From Clostridium sp. AM49-4BH (GTDB lineage Bacteria > Bacillota > Clostridia > Lachnospirales > Lachnospiraceae), in NCBI RefSeq assembly GCF_003478335.1, contig NZ_QUFB01000005.1, forward strand, positions 1-64,000: a stretch of DNA of 64,000 bases, in the 5' to 3' direction. The notes beneath the pieces are model-generated. The model was not told the DNA's origin and searched no databases. It saw only the letters and a list, made by a program, of their open reading frames with translations. Shown here one piece after another: positions 36,584-45,938 of the stretch (within the stretch, counting starts at the first letter, position 1; each line of letters opens with the position of its first letter). The position numbers and the translations under genes were made by a program.

Positions 36584-37429
36584 CTACTTTTCCGTAATAA
36601 AATTATCGATCAGACGTGTCTTTCCAATATATACAGCCATTGCCACAAGAACCGGCTCCTTAACCGTCTCTACCGGCTCTAATGTATTCCAGTCAACAAC
36701 TTCTACATAATCAACCTTTGCAAGAGGTTCCGTTGCAATCTCATCCAAAATGATCTGACGGATCTTCGCTGCATCTGCCTCACCCGCCTTCAAGGCTTCC
36801 TTACCCTTTGCCAAAGACTTGCTGAGGATCAGCGCTGCTTCACGCTCCTGTGCACTTAAGTACGTATTGCGGGAACTCTTAGCCAATCCATCCTCTTCTC
36901 GAATGATCGGGCAGCCGACAATCTCAATACCAAAGTTCAGATCACTTACCATATGACGGATCACTGCAAGCTGCTGTGCATCCTTCTGCCCAAAATATGC
37001 TTTGTCCGGTACAACAATGTTAAACAATTTGGACACAACCGTGCACACACCGCGGAAATGAATCGGTCTTGTTTTTCCACAAAGACCACCCGTCAGCGTT
37101 GTCATATCAACAAAAGAAGAAAAATCCTTGTGGTACATTTCGCTTGGATCCGGATGGAAAATAAGGCTTGCACCTGCTTTTTCACAAAGTGCTGCATCAC
37201 GATCCATATCACGTGGATAGCTTTCCAAATCCTCTGATGGGCCAAACTGCATTGGATTTACAAATACACTGACAACGACACGATCATTTTCTGCAACCGC
37301 ACGGTCGATCAAACTCTTGTGTCCTTCATGGAGATATCCCATTGTTGGGACAAGACCCACTGTCAGTCCCTCCTTACGCCATTGTTTTACCTGCTCTCTG
37401 ACTTCCGCTATTGTCTCTACTATTTTCAT
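36584..37429 (-). CDS. panC: Pantothenate synthetase
   Basis: The 281-residue enzyme joins pantoate and beta-alanine with ATP. The nucleotide-binding HxGH is in VPTMGYLHEGHKSLI near residue 28, MQFGPSEDLESYPRD follows, and the KMSKS-like part is KSSRNTYLS near residue 187. It lies 25 bases after panB. Confidence 0.96.
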   Translation of the reverse strand: MKIVETIAEVREQVKQWRKEGLTVGLVPTMGYLHEGHKSLIDRAVAENDRVVVSVFVNPMQFGPSEDLESYPRDMDRDAALCEKAGASLIFHPDPSEMYHKDFSSFVDMTTLTGGLCGKTRPIHFRGVCTVVSKLFNIVVPDKAYFGQKDAQQLAVIRHMVSDLNFGIEIVGCPIIREEDGLAKSSRNTYLSAQEREAALILSKSLAKGKEALKAGEADAAKIRQIILDEIATEPLAKVDYVEVVDWNTLEPVETVKEPVLVAMAVYIGKTRLIDNFITEK

Positions 37430-37454
37430 GATCCCATGTCCTTTCTGCTCTCAA

Positions 37455-38282
37455 TTAATACAATTTATCTAAAACATCATCGCTGATCTGGAACGTATGC
37501 TCCTGTGCCGGATAACTTCCTGCTCTCACTTCATCGCCATACGCCTGAAATGCTTCTTTCATAACGCTTCCGACATCTGCAAAACGCTTTACGAACTTCG
37601 GCACATAATCCGAAAACATACCTAACATATCCTGATAAACCAAAATCTGTCCGTCACATCCTGCACCCGCACCAATACCGATCGTCGGGATTGTCAATTT
37701 CTTCGTAATAATAGAAGCTAATTTCGCCGGAATGCATTCCAATACAACCGCAAAAGCACCTGCTTCCTGTACAGCCAAAGCATCCTCGATCAGCTTTTTA
37801 GCTGCCTCTTCGCTCTTGCCCTGCACTTTATTACCGCCAAATGCATTAATAGACTGCGGTGTCAGTCCCAAGTGTCCCATAACCGGGATACCCGCTGCCG
37901 TAATTGCCTTTATCTGTTCTACAACAGCAGCTCCACCTTCCAGTTTTACAGCGTTTGCACGACCCTCTTTCATTAATCTGCCGGCATTCATAACCGCATC
38001 GTAAACCGATGTCTGGTATGACATAAATGGCATGTCAACCACAACCATAGTATCTTTGGTTCCTCTTGCAACGGCTGCTCCATGATGGATCATGTCTTCC
38101 ATCGTCACAGAAATCGTATCCTCATAACCAAGAATAACATTCCCTAAGGAGTCACCCACCAAAATACCGTTAATACCTGCTTCATCCATTAATTTTGCGG
38201 TGGAATAATCATATGCGGTGAGCATCGTTAATTTCTCACCTTTTTCTTTTGCTGCCTGAAATGTACTTACTGTGTTTTTCAT
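37455..38282 (-). CDS. panB: Ketopantoate hydroxymethyltransferase
   Basis: The 275-residue enzyme makes ketopantoate from 2-ketoisovalerate and methylene-tetrahydrofolate. Visible motifs are [20 protein letters not shown] near residue 22, [10 protein letters not shown] near 81 and [16 protein letters not shown] near 135. The start overlaps the restored end of the upstream panG-like gene. Confidence 0.96.
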   Translation of the reverse strand: MKNTVSTFQAAKEKGEKLTMLTAYDYSTAKLMDEAGINGILVGDSLGNVILGYEDTISVTMEDMIHHGAAVARGTKDTMVVVDMPFMSYQTSVYDAVMNAGRLMKEGRANAVKLEGGAAVVEQIKAITAAGIPVMGHLGLTPQSINAFGGNKVQGKSEEAAKKLIEDALAVQEAGAFAVVLECIPAKLASIITKKLTIPTIGIGAGAGCDGQILVYQDMLGMFSDYVPKFVKRFADVGSVMKEAFQAYGDEVRAGSYPAQEHTFQISDDVLDKLY

Positions 38283-39174
38283 GTTTCGTCCTTTCCGGAT
38301 ATCCGCTGCTCTTCAGTCGGATTCCTATCACTTAACTCAAAAAGCTGTCGCATGGCGGTATCATCTCGTCCCTTATATTTTTGTTCTGCGATCTTAACTA
38401 ATACTTTGCCAAGCACTCGGTACACTTCCCCCGCCTCGCTGTCTGCCAAGCGTCTAAGTGTTTATGAACCGTTTCTGTATCACCACGATCTACCGGTCCT
38501 GTCAGAGCCGCTACCGGTCCCTTGTCCAACATATTGGACACATTACCCATAACAAGCGGACGAAGCAATCCAACGCTGTCCTCTCGTGCAAAACCACACT
38601 GTTCCAACAGATCCAACACAGTTTGAAACAATGCAATCATATCATTGCTCACCATCGCCGCCGCCGCATGATATTTTACCTTGTTCTCTGCCTGCAGATA
38701 AAGCACGGTATGTCCTAATTCACGAAACATCTGTGCCAGTGGTTCATATGCTGCCGGCATTCCCTCTGCCACCAAATAAGCAGTTGAAAAATTTTGATAG
38801 GAAGTAAATCGATCGCTGAACGCGTACATCGGATGAATCGAACAACCAACAGCTCCGGTCTGCTCGATTCCAGAAAATACATTAGATGACAAAGAGCCAC
38901 TACAGTGGCACAAAATTTTACCTGTTAAATCGTATCCTGCAATGCAATCCCATACTTCACTGATCACGCCATCCGGCGTTGTGATCATCAGGGTGTCGCT
39001 CGCTTCTACAATGTCCTGCAATGTTTTATAAACCGTTGTATCGGTAAATTCTGCTGCTTGCACAGCACTCTGCGTAGTTTTACTATAGAAGCCTGTCACT
39101 TCTACACCGGCGTCACCAAGGTATTTCCCCATCGTTACGCCTACACGACCTGCTCCAATAATACCAATTCGCAT
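38279..39174 (-). pseudogene. Rossmann/DUF2520 oxidoreductase, possible ketopantoate reductase (PanG-like), one frameshift
   Basis: The protein begins with a dinucleotide-binding fold (MRIGIIGAGRVGVTMGKYLG) followed by a helical DUF2520 domain (SIHPMYAFSDR, YHAAAAMVSNDM). As given, it stops at 38,398 after 258 residues with an atypical tail. Adding one base at the AA of 38,448-38,449 continues it as DALADSEAGEVYRV and KVLVKIAEQKYKGRDDTAMR to a stop overlapping the panB start, about 298 residues, a natural family end. Its place at the head of the pan operon, with no panE in view, suggests it reduces ketopantoate as PanG-type enzymes do. Confidence 0.75.
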
Positions 39175-39588
39175 ATCATCAAACCTTTCTATGCTCTACG
39201 CACCTGTCTCTGATGCAGTTTCTCTCGAATACCGCTCATTCCTTGTGCAATTGTAATTGCCATAAAGATCACTTAACATCTTTCCTCATTATACAACCGC
39301 ACAATCAGACAAATAATAGCACAGTCTCTTTTTTTTGTAAAGAAGCTAACTGCCTCCGGTATGTTTTGCTCTGCATCCCTCTACGTTACGAGCATTTTCC
39401 TATACCATTAAAAAAAGTAAGAAGCAGGGCTTACGCCCTGCCTCTTACATTACGTAATAATGCTTTAAGTACATGTAAAACCAGCCTCATAGAAGAGACC
39501 AATTCCTTTTTCTACAATTACGAAACAGTTCTAAAACAGTTCCGTTGGCCTGTATTATAGAAAAATATCTGCACAGAAAGGAGCAAAA
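39175..39588. other. Intergenic region between the pan operon and pckA
   Basis: Apart from the pckA terminator at 39,409-39,448 and the presumed leftward promoter area of the pan operon near 39,280-39,330 (a TATAAT at about 39,288-39,293), no gene or clear element is seen. Confidence 0.4.
39409..39448 (-). terminator. Terminator of pckA
   Basis: On the minus strand GTAAGAGGCAGGGC pairs with GCCCTGCTTCTTAC around a GTAA loop and is followed by seven T residues, 140 bases after the pckA stop. Confidence 0.9.
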
Positions 39589-41193
39589 TTATTTCTGAGG
39601 ACCTGCAGCAACAAGTGCCTTACCAGCCTCATTACCCTCGTACTTGGCGAAGTTCTTCACGAATCTGCCTGCAAGATCCTGAGCCTTAGCTTCCCAATCA
39701 GCAACATCTGCATATGTGTCACGAGGATCTAAGATTCCGCTGTCAACACCCGGAAGCTCTGTAGGAACTTCGAAGTTGAAGTGTGGAATTGTCTTTGTTG
39801 GAGCCTTGTTGATGTCTCCGCTAAGGATTGCATCAATGATTCCACGAGTATCCTTGATAGAGATACGCTTACCAGTACCATTCCATCCTGTATTAACAAG
39901 ATATGCCTTAGCACCACTCTTCTTCATCTTCTTAACAAGCTCTTCAGCATACTTTGTAGGATGCAGCTCCAAGAATGCCTGTCCGAAGCAAGCGGAGAAT
40001 GTAGGAGTTGGCTCTGTGATTCCACGCTCTGTACCTGCAAGCTTAGCTGTAAATCCAGACAAGAAATAGTACTGTGTCTGCTCAGGTGTCAAAATAGATA
40101 CCGGAGGAAGTACACCGAACGCATCTGCAGAAAGGAAGATAACGTTCTTAGCTGCTGGTGCAGAAGAAATAGGACGAACGATGTTCTGGATATGATCGAT
40201 CGGATAAGATACACGAGTATTCTCTGTTACGCTCTTATCTGCGAAATCAATCTTACCATTCTCATCCAAAGTAACGTTCTCAAGAAGAGCGTCACGCTTA
40301 ATTGCATTGTAAATATCCGGCTCGGACTCTTTGTCAAGGTCAATAACCTTAGCATAGCAGCCACCCTCGAAGTTGAATACACCGTTGTCATCCCAACCAT
40401 GCTCATCGTCACCGATCAAGAGACGCTTAGGATCTGTAGAAAGTGTAGTCTTACCTGTTCCGGACAAACCGAAGAAGATTGCTGTGTTCTTGCCGTCCAT
40501 GTCTGTATTAGCAGAGCAGTGCATAGAAGCCATACCCTTAAGTGGGAGATAGTAGTTCATCATAGAGAACATACCCTTCTTCATCTCACCGCCGTACCAT
40601 GTATTGATGATAACCTGCTCACGGCTTGTGATGTTAAATGCTACTGCTGTCTCAGAGTTTAATCCAAGCTCTTTGTAGTTAGATACTTTTGCCTTAGAAG
40701 CGTTGTAAACAACGAAATCCGGCTCGAAGTTCTCAAGCTCTTCTGCGGAAGGCTTAATGAACATGTTTGTTACGAAATGAGCCTGCCAAGCAACCTCAAC
40801 GATGAAACGGATAGCCATGCGAGTGTCTTTGTTAGCACCACAAAATGCATCTACTACATAAAGTTTCTTATTAGAAAGCTCTTTCTTAGCAAGATCTTTC
40901 AAAACTGCCCAATTCTCCTCAGAAAGTGGATGATTGTCATTAGCATACTCATCAGAAGTCCACCATACAGTGTCTTTAGAGTTCTCATCCATAACGATGT
41001 ACTTATCTTTAGGAGAACGACCTGTATATACACCTGTCTTTACGTTAACTGCACCAAGCTCGCTCTCCTGACCCTTCTCATAGCCTGTGAGATCTGCCTT
41101 AGTCTCCTCCTCGTATAACAACTCATAAGAAGGATTGTGCACAATTTCAGTTGTTCCAGTGATTCCATACTGTGTTAAATTAATTTCTGCCAT
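39589..41193 (-). CDS. pckA: Phosphoenolpyruvate carboxykinase (ATP)
   Basis: The 534-residue enzyme interconverts oxaloacetate and phosphoenolpyruvate with ATP/ADP; in gut fermenters it often runs as a CO2-fixing, ATP-forming step. The kinase-1a P-loop is [16 protein letters not shown] near residue 240, followed by [20 protein letters not shown] with the metal-binding Asp. [10 protein letters not shown] lies near residue 57. The start at 41,193 follows AAGGAGTTAG; it is monocistronic. Confidence 0.96.
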   Translation of the reverse strand: MAEINLTQYGITGTTEIVHNPSYELLYEEETKADLTGYEKGQESELGAVNVKTGVYTGRSPKDKYIVMDENSKDTVWWTSDEYANDNHPLSEENWAVLKDLAKKELSNKKLYVVDAFCGANKDTRMAIRFIVEVAWQAHFVTNMFIKPSAEELENFEPDFVVYNASKAKVSNYKELGLNSETAVAFNITSREQVIINTWYGGEMKKGMFSMMNYYLPLKGMASMHCSANTDMDGKNTAIFFGLSGTGKTTLSTDPKRLLIGDDEHGWDDNGVFNFEGGCYAKVIDLDKESEPDIYNAIKRDALLENVTLDENGKIDFADKSVTENTRVSYPIDHIQNIVRPISSAPAAKNVIFLSADAFGVLPPVSILTPEQTQYYFLSGFTAKLAGTERGITEPTPTFSACFGQAFLELHPTKYAEELVKKMKKSGAKAYLVNTGWNGTGKRISIKDTRGIIDAILSGDINKAPTKTIPHFNFEVPTELPGVDSGILDPRDTYADVADWEAKAQDLAGRFVKNFAKYEGNEAGKALVAAGPQK

Positions 41194-41366
41194 CTTGAAT
41201 CTAACTCCTTTTCTTATAATATAGTGTGATAACATTGCGGCTGTCATGCCTCTTTCCCGCATAGATCAAGCATTTGCACGCTGTCCCTGCAGTGGACCTT
41301 TTTCAGCCATCGCAACCATTATACATGATTTGTCAAGAAAAAGCACTAAAAAAATAAATTTTATCC

Positions 41367-41414
41367 AAAAAAAGGCAAATTGACGAGAAACTTTATCGAC
41401 AATCTGCCTTTTTT
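41367..41414 (-). terminator. Terminator of the L,D-transpeptidase gene
   Basis: On the minus strand GGCAGATTG pairs with CAATTTGCC with one mismatch and is followed by seven T residues. The mirror strand also ends in T6, so it could work both ways. Confidence 0.8.
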
Positions 41415-41419
41415 ATGAA

Positions 41420-42364
41420 TTATTTGGCAACGGTTCGATCTGTTGGATCGTAGTAGCCGCGCTTTGACTTCTTAATCTTCTTTGCCTTTGGTTTCTGAAA
41501 TGGTCCTTTGGAAAATTTATCTCGAATCGTCGTTGTCGACTGAGGTGCATGATCGTAAATCCATTTGGCATCCTCCACCTGCAGACGAATACAACCATGC
41601 GATGCCGCCTTGCCAAGCTTGCGGTATTCTGCCGCTTGCAAAGAATAGTGATTGCCCAAACGATCATAGGTTACTGAATGGAACATGTAAGGGCCCGAAT
41701 ATCTGGTCGCATACTGGCCGTTCGAATTGTAACGCAGCACATGCCACCGTCCGGAACGACTCAAAGAATATGTCCCCTTACGCGTTGTGTGCCCGCTCAT
41801 GCCCACCGAACAAACCATTGCTTTGACCGGAATGATGAACCCCTTTGCACCATCTTTTGCGTAGATCGTAACCATATTATCCCGCAGGCTGACTCTGATC
41901 TGATAACGTGCTTTACTGCCGAGCTTTTTGGTTGGATCAGACCGACGGCCTTTCTTATCAAAATACAACTTATATTTTTTGCCTTTGATACGCACATATT
42001 TCCAGCCATTACATACAGCATAACCGCTCTTTTGGCTAAAGAAATAATAGTCTTTTTTGATCTTGCGGTAGCCCTTCAAACGATTTCCTGCACTGTTATT
42101 ATAGTATTTATAAGTTTTGCTGCCTTGCGTCTCCGTATGCCAGCCCGGTGAATTATCAGATTCCTGTTCCTCCTCAAGAATATCAAAATCCTGCTCAGCT
42201 GCGGCCGCAAGGCGAGTTAATGGATCGGCCTTCTGACTTTCTGCTGCCACACTGCCGGCACTATCGGAAATCATATAATGATTTGTTCCTATGCAGACAC
42301 CTGCTGCCAGTAAAACGCTGCACAATCCCACTATAATTCGATTATTTTTAAATACTTTTTTCAA
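41420..42364 (-). CDS. L,D-transpeptidase (YkuD family)
   Basis: The 314-residue protein has an N-terminal membrane anchor (about residues 10-30), a short choline-binding-like region (GWKYVRIKGKKYKLYFDKKG), and a C-terminal YkuD domain with the catalytic motif AASHGCIRLQVEDAKW near residue 260. It would form 3-3 cross-links in peptidoglycan outside the membrane. The tail is basic. It forms no clear operon with the DUF885 gene 130 bases upstream. Confidence 0.9.
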   Translation of the reverse strand: MKKVFKNNRIIVGLCSVLLAAGVCIGTNHYMISDSAGSVAAESQKADPLTRLAAAAEQDFDILEEEQESDNSPGWHTETQGSKTYKYYNNSAGNRLKGYRKIKKDYYFFSQKSGYAVCNGWKYVRIKGKKYKLYFDKKGRRSDPTKKLGSKARYQIRVSLRDNMVTIYAKDGAKGFIIPVKAMVCSVGMSGHTTRKGTYSLSRSGRWHVLRYNSNGQYATRYSGPYMFHSVTYDRLGNHYSLQAAEYRKLGKAASHGCIRLQVEDAKWIYDHAPQSTTTIRDKFSKGPFQKPKAKKIKKSKRGYYDPTDRTVAK

Positions 42365-42494
42365 ATCAGTTCTCCTTATACTTTTCTCTCATCATTGTAT
42401 CAATAGTGTTTATATCATATCATCTCTAATCTTTTCATACAACACAAATGTCATATAATTTCATCCGGTCAACCGCCAAACCTGTATTATATAT

Positions 42495-44345
42495 TTACGA
42501 TGCAGCCAGACGATCTCTTGCCACCACAAAAGGCACCTCCCCCAACGATAGGAAAAATGTGTGAAATCTCTTGTCGCTGTATTGTTTGCCCCATTTCGCC
42601 TTCGCTTGTTTCTGCAAATCAATAATCTCCAAATATCCGAGCGTATACTGCATATATCCCGCCGGTTCGGCAACAACTGCATCAAATATCGTCCGACAGG
42701 CCGTCTTGTCATAGCCAAAATCCGTCAGATAATCTCGCACTTCCGCCTCTGTCCAGCCATTATAATTAACCTCCAGATCAACCTTTGCATAAATCGCTAA
42801 CGTAAGCAGCGTATTTGTTTTCAAAAAACTTGCCACATTTTTCGTCAAACCTGCCAGAGAATAACTGTACAATTCCGCATAAGTCCCCCATCCTTCTGTG
42901 TAACCGCCGATGTTCACGACGCTCCGCACCGGCAAAGGATTCTGCGACTGGTAAAAACAATTTTGATATAAATGCCCCGGATAGCCTTCATGTGCAATCG
43001 TTGTAAACGCTTTCGTAAGGTCATACTTTGCATTCCCGTTCAAATAAATCACATTGTCCTGATATGCATCTAATGGTGTTGTCAAATAAAACGCCGGACT
43101 AATATGTTCTTCTAACGATTTGTCAACATACTTCATTTGACAAGACACTTCCGACGGCAGATCAGGAAATGATTTCTTGATCTGTTTCTTTAGATACTGC
43201 AATGTTTTGTCCGGCTCCTCTTCCGGGTATTTTACAGATAACGCTTTCTCATAAATAGAACCGTCCTTGACCAACAAATCGGACATTATATTTTTATTAT
43301 CTTCAATCGTTTGATCCAATAATTTTAAAATATTTTTCATACTTCGATCAGTTCCCACCATTGAACGAACCAGATGCTGATAATATGCTTTTCCCTTCGG
43401 CAAATTGCAAAGACCTTCCTGATTTTTGCCGGTATCTGCCAATTCTTCCAAAGCTTTGATCAGCTTTTGATAAGCAGGGATCACGTTCTGCAGCACCGCG
43501 GAACGATTGCGTTTTGCATAATCTGCTTTCTGCTCCGCCGTAAGCGTCAGACCGCTTAGTCTCTCCGGAAAAGTCGTGATCATAAAATTCTTCTCCGGCA
43601 GTGCAACAAATTCCTTGCACTGCGTTATAATATCTTGCGCCGTGCGCTTGCTCATAAATAAACCTTCTTTGGATCTTTGTTGCTCAAATGTAATAATTTC
43701 ATCAAAATAATCCGGAATTTTCTGCAACAGCTGAAGATAAGTATCAACACTCTCTTTGTCCCAAAAGTGGTACTCTGTGAGTATGACCGGAAGCTGTGTC
43801 TGTGTCCCTGTTGTTGGACTCAACGGTTCCTGATATTCGTCTACATTATCCCCTGACAGATCTTGTTTCCACACCGTATGTAAAACGTCATACGCCAACT
43901 GCTGCTCTTCATTTAACTTGTCATAATCATAACGCTCTAAAACTGCCAGTTCGTTTTCTGTCAGCATCCGTGCATTTTGCATTGCCTCCTTCGTATAATG
44001 CCCTAACGTAGGTTTCACATTTTTTATCCCATAATCCGTAGGATTTTTTAATGTATAATTTAATGTGATTCCATCACTGGTCACATTTTCCCGAAACACC
44101 TCTTGCAAAAACTGTTCAAAATCTGCACGAACCTCCTTTTTGCTTCGCGAATCATGAACGCTCGGATGCGACAATACATTGTCATCCTCCATCGAATAAA
44201 TCGATGTTTTCCATCCCTTTTGCTGCCTGCCATAACACAACAATGTGCCACATGCTACAATGACAAGAAAACAGCTTACCATAATCTTTGCCGCTGTTTT
44301 TTTTGCATAAAACCGCTGTTTGCTTCTTCCTACATATTTTGCCAT
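42495..44345 (-). CDS. Membrane-anchored DUF885 metallopeptidase-like protein
   Basis: The 616-residue protein has an N-terminal anchor (residues about 17-38) and a long DUF885 domain. A gluzincin-type motif is visible as TTIAHEGYPGHLYQ near residue 460 followed by GYTEGWGTYAELYSY about 35 residues later, consistent with HExxH plus a downstream Glu ligand. It probably acts outside the membrane on peptides. Substrate is unknown. Confidence 0.82.
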   Translation of the reverse strand: MAKYVGRSKQRFYAKKTAAKIMVSCFLVIVACGTLLCYGRQQKGWKTSIYSMEDDNVLSHPSVHDSRSKKEVRADFEQFLQEVFRENVTSDGITLNYTLKNPTDYGIKNVKPTLGHYTKEAMQNARMLTENELAVLERYDYDKLNEEQQLAYDVLHTVWKQDLSGDNVDEYQEPLSPTTGTQTQLPVILTEYHFWDKESVDTYLQLLQKIPDYFDEIITFEQQRSKEGLFMSKRTAQDIITQCKEFVALPEKNFMITTFPERLSGLTLTAEQKADYAKRNRSAVLQNVIPAYQKLIKALEELADTGKNQEGLCNLPKGKAYYQHLVRSMVGTDRSMKNILKLLDQTIEDNKNIMSDLLVKDGSIYEKALSVKYPEEEPDKTLQYLKKQIKKSFPDLPSEVSCQMKYVDKSLEEHISPAFYLTTPLDAYQDNVIYLNGNAKYDLTKAFTTIAHEGYPGHLYQNCFYQSQNPLPVRSVVNIGGYTEGWGTYAELYSYSLAGLTKNVASFLKTNTLLTLAIYAKVDLEVNYNGWTEAEVRDYLTDFGYDKTACRTIFDAVVAEPAGYMQYTLGYLEIIDLQKQAKAKWGKQYSDKRFHTFFLSLGEVPFVVARDRLAAS

Positions 44346-44389
44346 CTACTGAATGCCCCCACATTTATATTGCTATTTATAAAATTCTG

Positions 44390-44916
44390 ACACTTTCCAT
44401 CTCAGGAATACTTTCACAACCACATATCCATTTTGCAGCCAACAAACTAAATTGTTCTGCCATCAGGGGACTAAGACAATTGCCGCAGAACGCAAAGTTT
44501 TTGTGTGATTTCTTATTTTGTTTAGTCTCTGATGAATACATGCCTGAAGGAATGTCTGAGATGTCCCGGTTTAGCAAGGTATCATCGATTTTTGGACGGG
44601 ACGCTTTCGCTACGATGTGCTACGTCACGTTACTTAATGTCTCTGAAATACGAGACATAAGTAACGACGAGCGCAAAGTCCCTTTCAAAAATGATGATTA
44701 CCTTGCTTCCGGGACTTCGAGTTTCCGAAGGGCATGTAAATCAATCATCAGAGACAACAAAATTTAGAAATCACCTAAAACGAAAATGCGGCAAGGCAAT
44801 TGCTATAGTTCCCTGATGGCAGAATCCACTAGGTAGTAGCTGCAAAATGCGATATAGCTATCGACATAATAGGCAATATGTGGCCTGTTAGCGTCTATGG
44901 ACGTGTGAAGTTCGAG
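44390..44916 (+). mobile_element. Copy A of a ~540-bp palindromic repeat element (MITE-like)
   Basis: Left end (ACTTTCCATCTCAGG, ACAACCACATAT, TTTTGCAGCCA, ATTGTTCTGCCATCAG) and right end read in reverse (CTCGAACTTCACACG, GGCCACATATTGCCTATT, ATTTTGCAGC) match the arms of copy B at 61.9 kb. The left arm has lost the TGCTTATTATGTCA part. The central 330 bases are nearly identical to copy B. No transposase is encoded and no clear target-site duplication is seen. Confidence 0.75.
44561..44767 (+). CDS. ORF inside palindromic repeat copy A
   Basis: The 68-residue frame starts at ATG after GAAGGAATGTCTGAG and begins MSRFSKVSSIFGRDAFATM. The frame is also open upstream for about 90 codons without a ribosome site. 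Compared with copy B, two residues differ (Cys/Arg and Arg/Lys). No domain is recognised, so coding is only a possibility. Confidence 0.35.
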   Translation: MSRFSKVSSIFGRDAFATMCYVTLLNVSEIRDISNDERKVPFKNDDYLASGTSSFRRACKSIIRDNKI

Positions 44917-45042
44917 TTAAATACATGTATATGAATTAGCATTCAAATTATTCCGGGAATCACATTTCACCGCCACGTACATATATATGAATTAGCACGG
45001 AAATTATTCCGGCAATAAATAAAGAAAGAAAGGATACTCGCA

Positions 45043-45288
45043 ATGAATAACAGAAGTGAGATGAATGTTTGCTGTAATTCCTGCTCCCGTCCTAGTACAG
45101 ACTGTCCGAACACTGATCCCTTACGCGGCATGCCTCTAGGTATTGGCTATGTTCCTGTCCAAGAATGGGGACAGACGTATTGTCCTGATAAAGCATTACA
45201 ACGCGGAACTATTTTTCCACCACTGGATCTGCCGTTTTGCGGCTGCATCCCTAAAGGATTTCGCTGTCAAAAAGGAGGTCTCTCATGA
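45043..45288 (+). CDS. cotJA: Spore coat protein CotJA
   Basis: The 81-residue protein has the CotJA core PLGIGYVPVQEWGQTYCPDKALQRGTIFP followed by a Cys-rich LPFCGC end. CotJA is needed for CotJC assembly in the spore coat. AAAGGAT lies upstream of the start. The last four bases overlap cotJB (ATGA), so the operon is translationally coupled. Confidence 0.93.
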   Translation: MNNRSEMNVCCNSCSRPSTDCPNTDPLRGMPLGIGYVPVQEWGQTYCPDKALQRGTIFPPLDLPFCGCIPKGFRCQKGGLS

Positions 45289-45713
45289 ACGGAAATAAAA
45301 TGAATCGACCGAACAATGGCTGTGGCAATCAAATGAATCGACCGAACAATGGCTGTGGCTGTGGCAATCAAATGAACCGACCGAACAATGGCTGTGGCTG
45401 TGGCAACCAAATGAACCGGCCGAACAATGGCTGTGGCTGTGAATCTGTGGATTTTTCACAAAATCTTATGAATTTATGTCGCGATGATCTTCTCAAAGTA
45501 ATCAACGAAGTGAGCTTCGCTATGTATGACTGCTGCCTGTTCTTAGATACACACCCTATGGATTCTTGTGCATTGGATTATTTTCAAAAAATGAAGAAAA
45601 AAAGAAAAGCTGCCATGGATATTTATACTCGCAAGTTTGGTCCTCTTGTCCTTGACTGCGCCGGTGATGGCTGCACTTGGGACTGGGGACAGGAGCCTTT
45701 GCCTTGGGAATAA
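45285..45713 (+). CDS. cotJB: Spore coat protein CotJB with N-terminal repeats
   Basis: The 142-residue protein has the CotJB domain in its C-terminal 90 residues (LLKVINEVSFAMYDCCLFLDTHP, DWGQEPLPWE). Its first 50 residues are four repeats built on NQMNRPNNGCGCG, encoded by a 42-bp tandem repeat with a shorter first unit. The extension is absent from ordinary CotJB (about 85-90 residues) and is rich in Asn, Gly and Cys, as in cross-linked coat proteins. It lies between cotJA and the interrupted cotJC. Confidence 0.93.
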   Translation: MNGNKMNRPNNGCGNQMNRPNNGCGCGNQMNRPNNGCGCGNQMNRPNNGCGCESVDFSQNLMNLCRDDLLKVINEVSFAMYDCCLFLDTHPMDSCALDYFQKMKKKRKAAMDIYTRKFGPLVLDCAGDGCTWDWGQEPLPWE

Positions 45714-45804
45714 TCGGGCATTAAAGGGCAACACAAGTTTAAGAATATATGAGAACGTTTTTTGTTGCGTTTCTTAAATTATAACTTCGAAAGGAAACTA
45801 AATT

Positions 45805-45898
45805 ATGTGGAATTATGAAAAGAGACTGCAGTATCCTGTGAAAATCACACGCTGCGATCCAAAAGCTGCCATGATCATAGCAAGTCAATACGGTGGTC
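45805..45898 (+). CDS. cotJC: cotJC, 5' part (interrupted by an 8.2-kb element)
   Basis: The first 31 codons read MWNYEKRLQYPVKITRC and then PKAAMIIASQYGG, the exact N-terminus of the manganese-catalase-like spore coat protein CotJC. After the core TACGGTGGTC the frame runs into the inserted element (LYSDSSKLF) and stays open to 46,368, antisense to phage genes. AAGGAAACTAAATT precedes the start. The missing C-terminal part lies at 54,067-54,588. Confidence 0.95.
45889..45898 (+). promoter_or_regulatory. attL core of the cotJC element
   Basis: TACGGTGGTC occurs here inside the cotJC codons for Tyr-Gly-Gly. The element side continues with GTACTCGGACAGTAG (45,900-45,914), one arm of the attP palindrome. 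Confidence 0.88.
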
Positions 45899-45938
45899 TG
45901 TACTCGGACAGTAGCAAATTGTTTTTAGGTAAATTAAA

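Larger units (their letters stand above)
44346..45042. other. Region upstream of cotJA: repeat copy plus duplicated leader
   Basis: It is filled by copy A of the dispersed palindromic repeat (44,390-44,916) and then by two direct repeats (TATATGAATTAGCA with AAATTATTCCGG, centred near 44,942 and 44,998, 56 bp apart) just before cotJA. The duplicated part is where a sporulation promoter would be expected, but no sigma-E or sigma-K promoter can be assigned with confidence. Confidence 0.6.

Noticed and set aside
39781..40662. 293-codon plus-strand frame antisense to pckA
   Set aside because: Long but fully within pckA; cysteine/leucine-rich shadow translation with no domain.
44288..44767. 159-codon gene in repeat copy A
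   Set aside because: The first 90 codons run through the DUF885 gene's upstream region and the repeat arm without a ribosome site; only the last 68 codons are shared with copy B.
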